Source: Paenibacillus lactis
GTDB lineage: Bacteria > Bacillota > Bacilli > Paenibacillales > Paenibacillaceae
DNA: 64,000 nt
Assembly (NCBI RefSeq): GCF_017873605.1
Contig: NZ_JAGGKI010000002.1
Coordinates: 372,001-436,000 of the forward strand
Direction: 5' to 3'
Shown: positions 28,266 to 37,260 of the stretch, piece after piece
Layout: each line of letters begins with the position of its first letter
How positions within the stretch are numbered: the first letter of the stretch is position 1
The notes under the pieces: model-generated
The model's input: the letters and a program-made list of their open reading frames with translations, nothing else
Database searches by the model: none
What the model was told of the DNA's origin: nothing
Translations under genes and position numbers: made by a program

Positions 28266-29918
28266 ATGAATTCATACTTGACCTTAGACGATATGCAGTG
28301 GCAGGAACTCATTCAGCGAACGACCCAGACCTTCAGCGACCTCACGATCAAGAGGGGCTTTCAATATTTCAAGCAAGGCCGCGTCCGCTCAAGCGAGCTG
28401 TCTGACCCTTCCTCCGGGGTGATCGATGCCCTCGTACAAGGCTCGGTTGCGGAACCCTATCAGGTCCGGCTTCGCGTCAATTCCCTGAGCGACAGCGAAT
28501 GCTCATGCCCTGTTGAAGGGGCATGCAAGCATATGGCGGCCGTTCTGCTGGATTACGCCCAGCAGCAAGGGCGGTCCATTCACGCCCTCGTCAATGCACA
28601 TTCGATGTCCTGGGCCAGCTCCCCCATTACTCCCAACTCTCTACGGCCCAGGACTGCAGCAGGGCAGGCTGCTCCGAGCCCCCAGAAATGGAGAGACAAA
28701 GCGGAGCAGCTGCCGACGCTGCCTATTACGGCATGGCATGAGCTGTTTGATATTTGCACGGCTTCGCTCGGAACGAACACCCAAAATTCGTTTTACGCCA
28801 AAAACGCCTTGGCCGCCCTTCATCATATCAAGCCGCCTCTGCCTGCCGATCTGGAACCGCTATACGGGCTGCATGCCCATCTCTTTGTACTGGAGAAGCT
28901 GGTAAAGCAGCAGGCGAGCGCCTGGAATTCCTCCGGCTCCTATATCGGCTACCATACCCAAGTGGCAGCTGACCACGTCCAAGACCAAATCGGGAGAATC
29001 TTAAAAGACGGACTTGAAGACATTGAACCGGGAGAGGCGTTTCGGGAACGCCTGGACGAAACCAAGGCGTATATCCGCAGGAGCATGCTGGTCGAGCCGA
29101 GGAACCGGAAGTTTTTTGCCAAGGTCTATATGCAGCTGTGGATCTACTGGATCAGCCCGGTTTACGGGGAGAATCAGCAGACATATGCGGATGAGCTTAA
29201 GGAGCTGCAAGCGGCCGAAGGCGATTTCGGCGCATCGCTCTCCCGTGCGGCATGGTTGACGTCACAGAGCCTGATGCACTTCTATATGAGGCAAGACGAG
29301 GCGGCCTGGGAGCTGCTCCGGGAAGCGGACAAGCTCAGCACCCTTTCGGCCGAATTCGTGTTGGGCTTCTTCCATATGCTGTATTCGGCTTCCGAGTGGG
29401 AACGACTCGCCCGCTGGCTTCCGGAGATCGGCCCGCTGCTTGGCAGCCATCGAAACGAACATCTCAGCCGTTACCAGGACTACTGGGATGCGGTGATCGA
29501 GCATGTTCCGGAGGCGGCCGAGCGCATGTGGAATTGCCTTGCCTCCCTGCTTCCATACTCCAAGCACATTTACCAAAATGCGCTCATGACCCACGGCCGC
29601 TGGCGGGAGTGGATCGATTATCAGCTGAGCACGGGCAGAGAACCGCTGGAGCTGAGGGTAAGCGACCTTGCGCCTGTTGAGAAGCATGCGCCGGAGCTTC
29701 TGCTGCCGTTTTACCACCAGGCGGTCGAACGCTACATTCTCCATAAGAACCGGGACGGCTACAAAGCTGCCGTCAAGCTGCTGAAGCGGTTGGCCAAGCT
29801 GTATAAGAAGCTCAAGCAGCAGGAACGCTGGGATTTGTTTATCACGTCCCTATCCGTCCGCAACAGCAGGCTGCGCGCATTTCAAGAAGAGCTGCGGAGA
29901 GGAAAGCTGATATCATGA
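28266..29918 (+). CDS. SWIM zinc-finger protein
   Basis: A 550-residue protein with the SWIM zinc signature CxCx(n)CxH: Cys79, Cys81, Cys87 and His89. The remaining roughly 450 residues are helical and unassigned. In B. subtilis the ywqB/ywqA pair has the same arrangement of a SWIM protein with an SNF2 helicase, and the SWIM domain is thought to bind DNA or protein. TTAGGAG precedes the ATG. The stop overlaps the helicase start by 4 nt (ATGA), so translation is coupled and the proteins probably act together in DNA repair or remodelling. Confidence 0.9.
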   Translation: MNSYLTLDDMQWQELIQRTTQTFSDLTIKRGFQYFKQGRVRSSELSDPSSGVIDALVQGSVAEPYQVRLRVNSLSDSECSCPVEGACKHMAAVLLDYAQQQGRSIHALVNAHSMSWASSPITPNSLRPRTAAGQAAPSPQKWRDKAEQLPTLPITAWHELFDICTASLGTNTQNSFYAKNALAALHHIKPPLPADLEPLYGLHAHLFVLEKLVKQQASAWNSSGSYIGYHTQVAADHVQDQIGRILKDGLEDIEPGEAFRERLDETKAYIRRSMLVEPRNRKFFAKVYMQLWIYWISPVYGENQQTYADELKELQAAEGDFGASLSRAAWLTSQSLMHFYMRQDEAAWELLREADKLSTLSAEFVLGFFHMLYSASEWERLARWLPEIGPLLGSHRNEHLSRYQDYWDAVIEHVPEAAERMWNCLASLLPYSKHIYQNALMTHGRWREWIDYQLSTGREPLELRVSDLAPVEKHAPELLLPFYHQAVERYILHKNRDGYKAAVKLLKRLAKLYKKLKQQERWDLFITSLSVRNSRLRAFQEELRRGKLIS

Positions 29919-32875
29919 GCAAATACACGGAAACCATCACGATTCATATGGCTATAAGCGAATTCGGGGACGCGGTGATTTACGGCTCGACCCTGATGCA
30001 GGGCTATGTACCCGGAACGTATTTGAAGCATCGCTTATTTGCTTGGCATGAGGACTCCTTCTACGGCACGGAGCTCACGGTCCAATCCGTCTCCGATATC
30101 GAGGTCGTCATACTGCCGGCTGAACAGGCCATTCCGTTCTTCGCGGACCTGCAGCTGCTGGAACATATCGAATGGCTGTGGGATGAAGCCTGTATTCCCT
30201 TTATCGAATTGGCCCCTGCCCTCGCTGCGTGCGCGAGGGACCGCCGCTTTGTTCCCGATTTCGGCGCCTACAAGGCCGGAAAGCTGCAGTGGGTGTGGGA
30301 TGAGCAGGCTTTAACCCATGAGGGGCAGGAGAAGCTCGCCCTGCTGTGCGCGGACGAAACATGGGATGAGGGACTGCGCGCTTCCTTCTCGGCCTATGTT
30401 CACCGCCTATATTATGGAACGGAAGAAGCGGCAGCCGATCTGCGCAGAGAATATCCTTTGCTCTTCACGCCGCAACGGGCGGCGGCAGCCGGCATGGACG
30501 CGGCGGCTTGGCTCATCTCCATCGGATGGCGTCCGGATACCGCTCCCTTCCGTCCGCTGCTGCAGCTGCTGGAGCCCGATGAAGAAGAGACGAGTTGGCG
30601 TCTTGCGCTTGTGCTGCAGGACAAGCAGGACGCGGCGGCTTTTACCGACATACGGCTGGCGGAAGACGGAACGGCGCATGGTGCTTGGCCGGACACATGG
30701 GCTGCCCATATCGCCGAGCGCTCTCCCGGCTGGCTCCGAAGCTTGAGAGCGGCACTGCCGGACCGCTTCTTTGACGGCCATGGTGAACAAGTGCTCGGCA
30801 AGCCCCTCTCCGATGAGGCCGCCTGGCAGTTTCTGACGGCCGACAGCGCTCGGCTGCTGGAGGCCGGCTGGCAGGTGCTGCTTCCCGCCTGGTGGGAAGC
30901 GGCGCGCCGGAAGAAGCCGAAGCTGCGGGCCAAGGTGCGCGCAGGGGAAGGCGAGGCCGCAGGAGGAAGCAGCGGTGGCTCCTTGTTCGGCTTGGATTCG
31001 CTGGTCAACTTCGACTGGCGTATCGCCATCGGCGAATCCACGCTGACTGAGGCCGAATTCGCCGACCTTGTCGCCCGGAACGAACGGCTTGTCCGGTTCC
31101 GAGGGGAGTGGATTCCGCTCGATCCGGCCCTCGTCGCGCAGATCCGTCAGATGATGGCGGGCATGAACCGCGAAGAGGGGCTGTCCTTCCAAGACATTCT
31201 TCAGCTGCATTTACTGGGCAGCAGCGACGAAGCGGAGACGTCCGAAGCCGCCGGGGAATCTTCATCAGACGCAGATCGGGTGAAGCTGGAGGTAGAGCTT
31301 AACGAGCATTTCGTGAAGCTGATCGGGCGGCTCGGCCGGCAGGAAGAATGGCCGGAGCTTCCCGTGCCGCCAGACCTTAAGGCCGAGCTTCGAACCTATC
31401 AGCGGGACGGCTTTGCATGGCTTGCTTACCTGCGGCATTACGGCCTCGGAGCCTGCCTTGCCGACGACATGGGCCTTGGTAAAACCGTGCAGTTCATCGC
31501 ATACCTCCTGCATGTGAAGGACACGGTGCGGCAGCGCGGCGAAGAGCCGCTTCCATCGCTGCTGATCTGCCCGACCTCGGTTCTAGGCAATTGGCAGAAG
31601 GAGCTGGAGCGCTTTGCACCGACGCTGCGGGTCATGCTTCATTACGGAGGCAAGCGAAGCGGTGGCGAAGCATTTTATCGGATGGCCTATGATGCCGACA
31701 TCGTGCTGACCTCCTATGCGACCGCCACGCTCGACCAGGAGCTGTTAAGGGACGTCAAGTGGGAGTCCATCGGCATCGACGAGGCCCAGAACATCAAAAA
31801 CGCAGACACCAAGCAATCCGCCGCTGTCCGCAGCTTTCCCGCAAGGCACCGCGTCGCCTTGACCGGTACGCCGATCGAGAACCGCCTCTCGGAGCTGTGG
31901 TCGATCTACGATTTCATCAATCCGGGATATCTCGGCAGTCTCCGCGGATTTACCGTGCGGTTCATTCAACCAATCGAGAAGGACAAGAACGAGCAGCGCA
32001 TGGCGGAGCTGCAGAAGCTGATCAAGCCGTTCATGCTCCGGCGCAAGAAGAAGGATCCGGCCATTCAGCTCGACCTGCCGGAGAAGAACGAGATGAAGAC
32101 CTATATTCATCTGACCGCCGAGCAGGGCGCCCTGTACGATCAGACGGTAAGCGGACTGCTGGAGCGGATGCAAAAGCTCGAAGGCATCGAGCGCAAAGGC
32201 GCGATCTTGGCCGCCTTGACGCAGTTCAAGCAGCTCTGCGACCATCCTGCTCTGCTGACGAAGGAGCCGCTTCCCGAATTGCCGGGAACGGGCGGGCTTC
32301 TCGACACCGAAGCGATCGTGAGCAGATCTGCGAAGCTGGAGCGGCTGCTGTCCATGGTGAAGGAGCTGCGGGAAGAAGACGAGCGCTGCCTGATCTTCAC
32401 CCAATATATCGGCATGGGCGATATGATGCGCCAGGTGCTGGAGCAAGAGCTTGGCGAGCCGGTGCTGTACCTGAACGGAAGCACGACCAAGCGGGCCCGG
32501 GACAGCATGATCGAGCGGTTCCAATCCCGGTCGCTGCCCCCAAATGAACAGCCGAATGTGATGATCCTGTCGATTAAGGCGGGCGGCGTCGGTCTCAACC
32601 TGACCGCCGCCAACCACGTGTTCCACTTCGACCGCTGGTGGAACCCGGCCGTTGAGAATCAGGCAACGGACCGGGCCTACCGGATGGGCCAGACCAAGGA
32701 TGTCCAGGTGTACAAGTTCATCTCTATGGGAACGCTCGAGGAACGGATCGATGAGATGCTGGAGAGCAAGCAGATGCTCAGCGATCAGGTCATCTCAAGC
32801 AGCGAAGGCTGGATTACCGAGCTCTCCACCGATGAATTGAAGGAGCTGTTCACGCTGCGGCGGGACTGGGTGTAG
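29915..32875 (+). CDS. SNF2-family DEAD/DEAH-box helicase
   Basis: A 986-residue ATP-dependent DNA translocase. The N-terminal ~480 residues are the SNF2-associated region of bacterial members. The motor has Walker A DDMGLGKT (Lys523), Walker B-type IGIDEAQN (DEAQ), motif III LTGTPIENRLSELWSIYDF, and C-terminal motifs NGSTTKRARDSMIERF, LSIKAGGVGLNLTAAN and DRAYRMGQTKDV. All seven helicase motifs seem intact. It is coupled to the SWIM gene. Likely role: moving on duplex DNA or displacing proteins during repair or transcription, as inferred for YwqA-type proteins. Confidence 0.95.
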   Translation: MSKYTETITIHMAISEFGDAVIYGSTLMQGYVPGTYLKHRLFAWHEDSFYGTELTVQSVSDIEVVILPAEQAIPFFADLQLLEHIEWLWDEACIPFIELAPALAACARDRRFVPDFGAYKAGKLQWVWDEQALTHEGQEKLALLCADETWDEGLRASFSAYVHRLYYGTEEAAADLRREYPLLFTPQRAAAAGMDAAAWLISIGWRPDTAPFRPLLQLLEPDEEETSWRLALVLQDKQDAAAFTDIRLAEDGTAHGAWPDTWAAHIAERSPGWLRSLRAALPDRFFDGHGEQVLGKPLSDEAAWQFLTADSARLLEAGWQVLLPAWWEAARRKKPKLRAKVRAGEGEAAGGSSGGSLFGLDSLVNFDWRIAIGESTLTEAEFADLVARNERLVRFRGEWIPLDPALVAQIRQMMAGMNREEGLSFQDILQLHLLGSSDEAETSEAAGESSSDADRVKLEVELNEHFVKLIGRLGRQEEWPELPVPPDLKAELRTYQRDGFAWLAYLRHYGLGACLADDMGLGKTVQFIAYLLHVKDTVRQRGEEPLPSLLICPTSVLGNWQKELERFAPTLRVMLHYGGKRSGGEAFYRMAYDADIVLTSYATATLDQELLRDVKWESIGIDEAQNIKNADTKQSAAVRSFPARHRVALTGTPIENRLSELWSIYDFINPGYLGSLRGFTVRFIQPIEKDKNEQRMAELQKLIKPFMLRRKKKDPAIQLDLPEKNEMKTYIHLTAEQGALYDQTVSGLLERMQKLEGIERKGAILAALTQFKQLCDHPALLTKEPLPELPGTGGLLDTEAIVSRSAKLERLLSMVKELREEDERCLIFTQYIGMGDMMRQVLEQELGEPVLYLNGSTTKRARDSMIERFQSRSLPPNEQPNVMILSIKAGGVGLNLTAANHVFHFDRWWNPAVENQATDRAYRMGQTKDVQVYKFISMGTLEERIDEMLESKQMLSDQVISSSEGWITELSTDELKELFTLRRDWV

Positions 32876-32952
32876 GCGAGCAGGAAGTTTGGGGTGTGAT
32901 CGACTGACCTAAACTATAGTACACCGTTTGTCGCAGATTATTGGAATTTACT

Positions 32953-32982
32953 GGGACAAGCGTTTTATTATGATGCTATACT
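32953..32982 (+). promoter_or_regulatory. Candidate sigma-A promoter of the 29-residue peptide unit
   Basis: A -35-like GGGACA at 32953-32958 and -10 TATACT at 32977-32982 are separated by 18 bp. Transcription would start near 32989, 60 nt before the small frame at 33049. Confidence 0.5.
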
Positions 32983-33048
32983 CATCTACAAGGACAAAGT
33001 GCGGTGGAGTGATCACGGCGTTAGCCTCTTGTTAAAGGGGATGATGCC

Positions 33049-33138
33049 ATGATCACCCTTGTGGAGCTGCTGAACATTCTCAAAGGTGTTGCCGCCGTGT
33101 TAAGCATTCTGCTTAGTGCACGGAAGCTGTACCGCTGA
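33049..33138 (+). CDS. 29-residue hydrophobic peptide, toxin-like
   Basis: A 29-residue frame with AAAGGGGAT upstream of the ATG. It begins MITLVELLNILKGV, continues with a hydrophobic helix AAVLSILLS, and ends with basic and aromatic residues ARKLYR. This is the shape of membrane-acting type I toxins and of some small holin-like peptides. It has its own promoter and a hairpin terminator 2 nt after the stop, giving a transcript of about 200 nt. No antisense RNA promoter was identified. It could also be a chance frame in a small RNA. Confidence 0.5.
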   Translation: MITLVELLNILKGVAAVLSILLSARKLYR

Positions 33139-33139
33139 A

Positions 33140-33189
33140 CTGCACCCCTAATGTTGGACACCATCTAACATATTGGGGGTGCAGTTTTT
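33140..33189 (+). terminator. Terminator hairpin made of two facing IS150-like ends
   Basis: Arms CTGCACCCCTAATGTT and AACATATTGGGGGTGCAG form a stem, followed by TTTTT. Read from either side the sequence begins AACTGCACCCC(C)..GTT.GA, which resembles the inverted ends of IS150-group IS3 elements. Acts as a strong plus-strand terminator. Confidence 0.8.
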
Positions 33190-33231
33190 GTATGGCTAAA
33201 TTTAATGCCGAAAACAGACCCAGACCCTAAC

Positions 33232-34077
33232 TCACCCCCCCATCTCCTCCATCAGCTGCCGCAGCTTCGCTTCCGTATTCGTGTCCTGTGCAGGCGTGTA
33301 GATGCTGCAGCGCAGGTCGGCATTCCCGTACACCTTCAGCGAGGTGAGCTCGTACACCATTTTTCCGGCCTTCGCATGCCTGAATTCCAGATGCACCTCC
33401 GGCGCGTAGCTGACCTGGCTCTCCTCCCACATCCGGGTAAAATCCGGATTCTTCCGTTTCATTTCTTCCAGAAATCGGTCATACCATTCATCTCCGACAT
33501 ATTGTCCGTAGTAGGACCGGAACATCGCCAGATAACCGCTGGCGAACTGCTCCCAGTTCACGGCCAGCCGCCGGAATTCGCGGCGTGTGAACAGCAGGCG
33601 GATCATATTCCGTTCCTCCGGCGGAATCCGGTCGAAATCCAGGAATACGAAGGCTGCGGCCCGGTTCCACCCGACGATGTTGCACATCCGGTCGGAGATC
33701 ACGACAGGGCACAGCTTGAGCTCTGTCATGATCTTCTGCAGCGAAGGACTGATCTGAACGGCTTCCTGCTGAACGGGGTACACTTCCCCACCCCCCTCAA
33801 ATGCCAAAGAGTACAAATACCGCCGCTCATCCGCATTCAGCTGCAGCGCATTCGCAACGCAATCCAGCACGGACGAGGACACCTGAATGTCCCGTCCCTG
33901 CTCCAGCCATGTATACCAGGTGGTGCTAACGCCGGCCAGCTGTGCCACTTCTTCCCGGCGCAACCCCGGCGTTCTTCTGCGCGTACCTGGCGGCAAGCCG
34001 ACGGATTCCGGCGATATTTTGGCCCGCTGGCCTTTCAGGAACGCCGACAGCGCCTGCAGCCTGACTTGAGAGTTCAT
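33232..34077 (-). CDS. Helix-turn-helix regulator with MmyB-type ligand domain
   Basis: A 281-residue regulator. An XRE-type helix-turn-helix with GLRREEVAQLAGVSTTWYTWLEQGRD occupies about residues 38-63. The remainder (about 105-275) fits the MmyB-like ligand-binding domain (VVISDRMCNIVGWNRAA, RNMIRLLFT, WYDRFLEEM, FRHAKAGKMVYELTSL). Domains of this family have been linked to fatty-acid-like ligands. It is divergent from a FabF paralogue (138 bp between starts), which makes that gene the likely target. No enzyme motif. Confidence 0.9.
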   Translation of the reverse strand: MNSQVRLQALSAFLKGQRAKISPESVGLPPGTRRRTPGLRREEVAQLAGVSTTWYTWLEQGRDIQVSSSVLDCVANALQLNADERRYLYSLAFEGGGEVYPVQQEAVQISPSLQKIMTELKLCPVVISDRMCNIVGWNRAAAFVFLDFDRIPPEERNMIRLLFTRREFRRLAVNWEQFASGYLAMFRSYYGQYVGDEWYDRFLEEMKRKNPDFTRMWEESQVSYAPEVHLEFRHAKAGKMVYELTSLKVYGNADLRCSIYTPAQDTNTEAKLRQLMEEMGG

Positions 34078-34215
34078 ACCTGTCCCCCCTCGCTATCCAG
34101 CTCAGGATAGCAGTAATTATACTAGGATAAACACTATCTTGTAATAGGATATAACTAGTGACATTATAGCCTTAAGCAAGACAAGATATAAAGTCTTAGA
34201 GGAGGCTGACATCTT

Positions 34216-35460
34216 ATGGAAAGAGTTGTGATTACGGGCATGGGCGTCATTTCGCCGCTCGGCAATGACACCGAAACCTTCTGGGCGAGGCTGTCCCGGG
34301 GCGAGTCCGGCGTTTCGCCTATCGATACATTTGATACCTTAAAGCATAAAGTGAAAATAGCAGGCACCGTCAAAGAATTCGATCCAAACGAGCGATTCGG
34401 CGCGAAAGAAGCCCGCCGCATGGACCGCTTCTGCCAGTTTGCCCTGGCAGCGGCCGATCAAGCCGTGTCCAGCTCCGGGCTGGACCTGACCCAGGTCAAC
34501 CGGGAACGCATGGGCGTCTACGTCGGCTCCGGCATCGGCGGCATCCAGACACTCATGAATCAAAGCGAAACGTTGGCCTCACGGGGGCCGGAGCGAATAA
34601 GTCCTACGCTCGTGCCGATGATGATCCCCAACATGGCTGCCGCCATGATCAGCATTCGGTACGGGACGTTAGGGCCGACGCTCGCTCCGGTGACCGCCTG
34701 CTCGATCGGGAACACCGCCATCGGCGAGGCCTTTTATCACATCCAGGCTGGCCGCTCGGATGTCATCATTGCAGGTGGTACGGAAGCGGCTCTGACCGGC
34801 ATATCCGTCGCCAGCTTCGCGAACGCAACCGCCCTCTCTACCCGGGAAGGCGATCCCGCCCGCGCCAGCCGTCCGTTCGACGCGGATCGCGACGGCTTCG
34901 TCATGGCGGAGGGCGCCGGCATCCTGATCCTGGAGTCGCTTACGCATGCCAAGCGCAGAGGCGCTCCCATCCTTGGCGAAGTGATCGGCTACGGCGCCAG
35001 CTCGGACGCCTATCATATGGTTGCTACTCCTGCGGATGGCGAAGGAGCTGCCCGGGCGATGAGAGCTGCGCTTGCCGAGGCACGGCTGTCGCCAGCCGAT
35101 ATCGATGTCATCAGCGCCCATGCCACGAGCACCGTCATTGGCGACCGTTCGGAAACAGCGGCCATTAAGCAGGTATTCGGGGAGCATGCGTACCGGATTC
35201 CGGTGACGGCCAACAAATCGATGACCGGCCATATGCTTGGCGCCTCGGGCGGCATCGAGGCGATCGCGCTCGTCAAATCACTGCAAGAGGGCGTCATTCC
35301 GCCCACCATCAATCTGGAAACGCCAGACCCCGAGTGCGATCTCGATTATGTACCGAACCGGGCCAGACGCTCCGATGGTCTGCGGATCGGCATCTCCAAT
35401 TCGTTCGGCTTCGGCGGGCATAATTCCGCGATTATTATCCAAAAATGTGAAGGTGAATAG
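34216..35460 (+). CDS. fabF: 3-oxoacyl-ACP synthase II paralogue
   Basis: A 414-residue condensing enzyme that extends acyl-ACP with malonyl-ACP. The catalytic triad is complete: Cys162 in VTACSIGNTAIG, His302 in SAHATSTV and His339 in NKSMTGHMLGA, with Lys334. Two usually invariant places differ from housekeeping FabF: TACSIG replaces TACATG, and AHATST replaces AHGTST. It stands alone beside an MmyB-type regulator and not in a fab cluster, so it is probably a regulated second copy or a specialised synthase. AGAGGAGG lies upstream. Confidence 0.9.
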   Translation: MERVVITGMGVISPLGNDTETFWARLSRGESGVSPIDTFDTLKHKVKIAGTVKEFDPNERFGAKEARRMDRFCQFALAAADQAVSSSGLDLTQVNRERMGVYVGSGIGGIQTLMNQSETLASRGPERISPTLVPMMIPNMAAAMISIRYGTLGPTLAPVTACSIGNTAIGEAFYHIQAGRSDVIIAGGTEAALTGISVASFANATALSTREGDPARASRPFDADRDGFVMAEGAGILILESLTHAKRRGAPILGEVIGYGASSDAYHMVATPADGEGAARAMRAALAEARLSPADIDVISAHATSTVIGDRSETAAIKQVFGEHAYRIPVTANKSMTGHMLGASGGIEAIALVKSLQEGVIPPTINLETPDPECDLDYVPNRARRSDGLRIGISNSFGFGGHNSAIIIQKCEGE

Positions 35461-35471
35461 AAGTTAGCGTC

Positions 35472-35498
35472 AGGACCCCGGTGAAGCTGGGGTCTTTT
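35472..35498 (+). terminator. Intrinsic terminator
   Basis: A GACCCC/GGGGTC stem with TTTT after it, 12 bp beyond the fabF stop. Stem is short but the loop and T run are good. Confidence 0.75.
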
Positions 35499-35570
35499 GC
35501 TTGTTGCGCGGCTTTCTCTGCCTGCTAAATCGTGGACGGTCGCAGCAGACCAAAATTTTTTTTAAGCTAA

Positions 35571-35597
35571 TCAAACTTTTCAAACCACTCGCACGTC
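35571..35597 (+). promoter_or_regulatory. Candidate ECF-sigma promoter of the sigma operon
   Basis: TCAAAC (35571-35576) and CGTC (35594-35597) are 17 bp apart. The AAC and CGTC elements are typical of SigV/SigW-class promoters. This suggests the sigma factor drives its own operon. Confidence 0.5.
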
Positions 35598-35661
35598 TTG
35601 CTTCCGTAAGGCAATTGCAATTGATGGTTACCCGCGCGGGCCCAAAGGAGTGTCTGATTAC

Positions 35662-36174
35662 ATGAGAGGCGGCCGGAAGCTGGAGAAGCTTCTAATCCAA
35701 TGCATCACCGAAAACCAGGAAAGGGCGTATCGACTGGCTTACAGCTATGTCCGCAACAAAGAGGATGCCCTCGACATCGTACAGGACGCCATCCACAAAG
35801 CGTTCATGTCCATGGAAAACCTAAAGTATACGGGTTCATTAAAAAGCTGGTTTTTCCGGATCGTTGTGACAACATCCCTGGATTTCATACGAAAACAGAA
35901 AAAAGTCCAAATCATGGACGATGAAAAACTGGAGGTCGTGCTGCCAAGCAGTCAAGACCATTATCCGAATCTGGACCTGGCAAGATCACTGGATGAACTG
36001 CCGGACAAATACCGGATCGTGATTATCCTCCGCTTTTTTGAAGATATGAAGATCGAAGAAATTGCCGAAGTGCTCCATGAGAATCTCAGTACCGTGAAAA
36101 CAAGGCTCTATCAAGGACTGCAGAAGCTTCGGGTGAACATGAGCGAGGAAGACCAAGAGGAGGAGCGACGATAA
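35662..36174 (+). CDS. ECF RNA polymerase sigma factor (SigV-like)
   Basis: A 170-residue sigma factor. Region 2 (about 15-85) includes AYSYVRNKEDALDIVQDAIHKAF and SWFFRIVVTTSLDFIRK, and region 4 (about 105-160) includes ELPDKYRIVIILRFFEDMKIEEIAEVL and STVKTRLYQGLQKLR. The start at 35662 lies 11 nt after AAAGGAG; a GTG at 35650 sits within that site and is rejected. The stop overlaps the next start (TAATG), so it is coupled to the anti-sigma gene. A promoter-like sequence upstream suggests autoregulation. Confidence 0.92.
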   Translation: MRGGRKLEKLLIQCITENQERAYRLAYSYVRNKEDALDIVQDAIHKAFMSMENLKYTGSLKSWFFRIVVTTSLDFIRKQKKVQIMDDEKLEVVLPSSQDHYPNLDLARSLDELPDKYRIVIILRFFEDMKIEEIAEVLHENLSTVKTRLYQGLQKLRVNMSEEDQEEERR

Positions 36175-37058
36175 TGCATGACAAGCTGAATAGGATGAAG
36201 CAGGAGTATGAGTCCATTCCTATTCCCGATGAATTAAACGAGATGGTGAACAGAACGATCGCCTCCCGGCGAAAAAAAATAAAGGCCATGCCCTGGCTCG
36301 CCAGCGCCGCGGCTGCATGCATCCTGCTGTTTGCCGGCGTAAACGCCAGCCCGGCCTTCGCCCAGGCGCTGTCTGAAGTGCCGGTGCTCGGGAAGATCGT
36401 CAAGGTGATCACCATCCGGGAATATGCCGAGCAGAACGAAAACACCGATGTGCATCTTAAAACGCCCGGCATTGCCGGCACCGGCGATCCTGAGCTGGAG
36501 CAGTCCCTAAATACCAAGTATTTGGAGGAAAACAGGAGGCTGTACGAGGACTTTAAGGATGAAGTGGCTCAGCTGGAAAAAGGCGGGGGCGGACATCTCG
36601 GGCTGGAAAGCGGCTATGAAGTCGTCACCGATACGGATCGGCTGCTGACCCTCTCCCGTTATGTCGTCGAATCGGCCGGATCATCCGCCGAATCCCGCAA
36701 ATACGATACGATCGATAAAATCAATCACATCGTCATCACGCTGCCGAGCCTCTTCAGCGACGACCGCTATATCCAAGCGATCAGCGACAATATTAAAGAG
36801 CAAATGCGTCAGCAGATGAAGGACGACCCTAACAAGGTCTACTGGGTTCAGCAGCCGGGCATCGAACCCGATATGCCGGAAGAGGAGATGTTCCGAAGCA
36901 TCGCGAAGGATCAGAACTTCTACATTAATCAGGACGGCAAGCTGGTCATCAGCTTCGATGAATATGACGTAGCGCCGGGCTACATGGGCGTTGTGGAATT
37001 CACGATTCCGACGGAGGCGATCCAGGACTTGCTCGTCAGCAACGAGTATATCAACTAA
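36174..37058 (+). CDS. RsiV-like transmembrane anti-sigma factor (DUF3298)
   Basis: A 294-residue protein. A cytoplasmic segment (1-38) can hold the sigma factor, a single membrane segment (about 40-60) follows, and the extracytoplasmic part (about 80-290) carries a DUF3298-type domain (NQDGKLVISFDEYDVAPGYMG). In B. subtilis RsiV binds lysozyme and is then cut by signal peptidase. Here SPAFA|Q right after the membrane segment matches a signal-peptidase AxA site. Together this predicts release of the sigma factor on contact with lysozyme or a similar ligand. Confidence 0.85.
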   Translation: MHDKLNRMKQEYESIPIPDELNEMVNRTIASRRKKIKAMPWLASAAAACILLFAGVNASPAFAQALSEVPVLGKIVKVITIREYAEQNENTDVHLKTPGIAGTGDPELEQSLNTKYLEENRRLYEDFKDEVAQLEKGGGGHLGLESGYEVVTDTDRLLTLSRYVVESAGSSAESRKYDTIDKINHIVITLPSLFSDDRYIQAISDNIKEQMRQQMKDDPNKVYWVQQPGIEPDMPEEEMFRSIAKDQNFYINQDGKLVISFDEYDVAPGYMGVVEFTIPTEAIQDLLVSNEYIN

Positions 37059-37200
37059 CTAATAAGAAGCCGTTTTGTACCGCGCAATAGCTCCACAGTG
37101 TACGGTGTGGCGTCACATGTCGGGAAATCAACCACATGAATGGCGCCGCGTAAGGGAGCAGGAAATCGCCTCGGGCGAGCCCGGCTGGGCATGATTCCAA

Positions 37201-37227
37201 TGTAACAACTAACAACTACTGTACGAC
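37201..37227 (+). promoter_or_regulatory. Candidate ECF-sigma promoter of the secreted DUF3298 gene
   Basis: TGTAAC (37201-37206) and CGAC (37224-37227) are 17 bp apart, the same spacing as the element before the sigma gene. This would place the gene at 37261 in the sigma factor's regulon. Confidence 0.4.
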
Positions 37228-37260
37228 TATATCCTTTTTTAACACCAGGAGGTAATTACG

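Noticed and set aside
35650-35661. GTG start for the ECF sigma factor
   Set aside because: The GTG begins at the last base of the AAAGGAG ribosome site; the ATG at 35662 is correctly spaced.
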